Assembly (NCBI GenBank): GCA_030744435.1
Contig: JASLQO010000009.1
Coordinates: 124,001-188,000, forward strand
Length of the DNA stretch: 64,000 bases
Reading direction: 5' to 3'
DNA from: JASLQO01 sp002327525
GTDB lineage: Bacteria; Pseudomonadota; Gammaproteobacteria; Pseudomonadales; Azotimanducaceae
Of the stretch, positions 63,712 through 64,000 are shown one piece after another. A program made the translations under genes and the position numbers. The notes beneath the pieces were generated by a model that had not been told where the DNA came from, did not search any database, and worked only from the letters and a program-made list of their open reading frames with translations. Numbering within the stretch: the first letter of the stretch is position 1; every line of letters begins with the position of its first letter.

Positions 63712-64000
63712 GTCACTTCCTCATCGTGTGGTGTGCATTAAGGAGTGGCGTCCTGGTGAGATTGAATACTAATGCGCGCTGCTGGCAAGTGTTGCGTGTG
63801 TGATAGCCGTGCGCTGGGCTTGACGAAATTGTATCGCAGTGGATGAATCGGGTGGCGGTTGTGGCGCGAAGCCGGGCCGGCGTATGGCGGACTTCTTCCA
63901 GCTCGGGATCCAAGCCAGTGCACACGTTGCCGGTTGAGTGCTTGTTCGATTTCTCATCGAACAATGCCTACTTCGCCGCGCACATGGTGCGGGCTCTTTG

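Overview
The window is 64 kb of medium-high-GC DNA, about 58-60 % G+C by eye outside one island. It most resembles an environmental, probably marine, gammaproteobacterium. Pointers are a three-gene PntAA/PntAB/PntB transhydrogenase, a PhaR/phasin pair, a TRAP transporter, a glutathione-dependent formaldehyde dehydrogenase, and many catabolic enzymes (three amidases, several amidohydrolases and alpha/beta hydrolases, a thiolase/DUF35 pair). I cannot name the genus. No rRNA, tRNA or CRISPR array was seen.

Layout. 0-12 kb: a partial luciferase-like monooxygenase, a SulP transporter, an frmA-amidohydrolase pair, a sulfotransferase, a CDF metal exporter with a Nudix hydrolase, an epoxide hydrolase and a phaR-amidase operon. 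12-20 kb: a phasin with a palindrome-rich control region, a lipase/HAD operon, a methyltransferase and an FAD-oxidase/amidase operon. 20-29 kb: a phosphatase-like operon, a thiolase/DUF35 pair, a D-aminoacylase-like lipoprotein, an ADH/hydrolase operon and a GST operon. 29.5-35 kb: a mevalonate-pathway operon (amidase, mvaD, phosphomevalonate kinase, and one polypeptide joining HMG-CoA reductase to mevalonate kinase). 35-42.8 kb: a cupin, a second copy of the 3.5-kb amidohydrolase, an IS481-flanked SMP-30 gene, a quinone reductase and a MATE pump. 42.8-50.4 kb: an AT-richer island. 50.4-64 kb: RidA, an inositol-phosphatase-family gene, PurN, the TRAP operon, the pnt operon, an MFS transporter, IS3 debris and a LytS/LytTR two-component pair.

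Two regions stand out. First, the AT-rich island carries a tightly packed operon: a membrane class III nucleotidyl cyclase, a PilZ-PilZ-acyltransferase protein, an RND exporter and a methyltransferase. A membrane histidine kinase converges on it. The layout suggests a self-contained signal synthesis, export and sensing module under cyclic-nucleotide control; this is inference. Second, the mevalonate operon has an HMGR-mevalonate kinase fusion and an mvaD frame with no ATG/GTG/TTG start that directly follows the TGA of the amidase in the same frame.

The window is also full of decaying genes. About seventeen fragments, chimeras or frameshifted genes are described, including two where a conserved tryptophan codon has become a stop. 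That suggests a genome undergoing erosion, as in a recent change of lifestyle such as host association.
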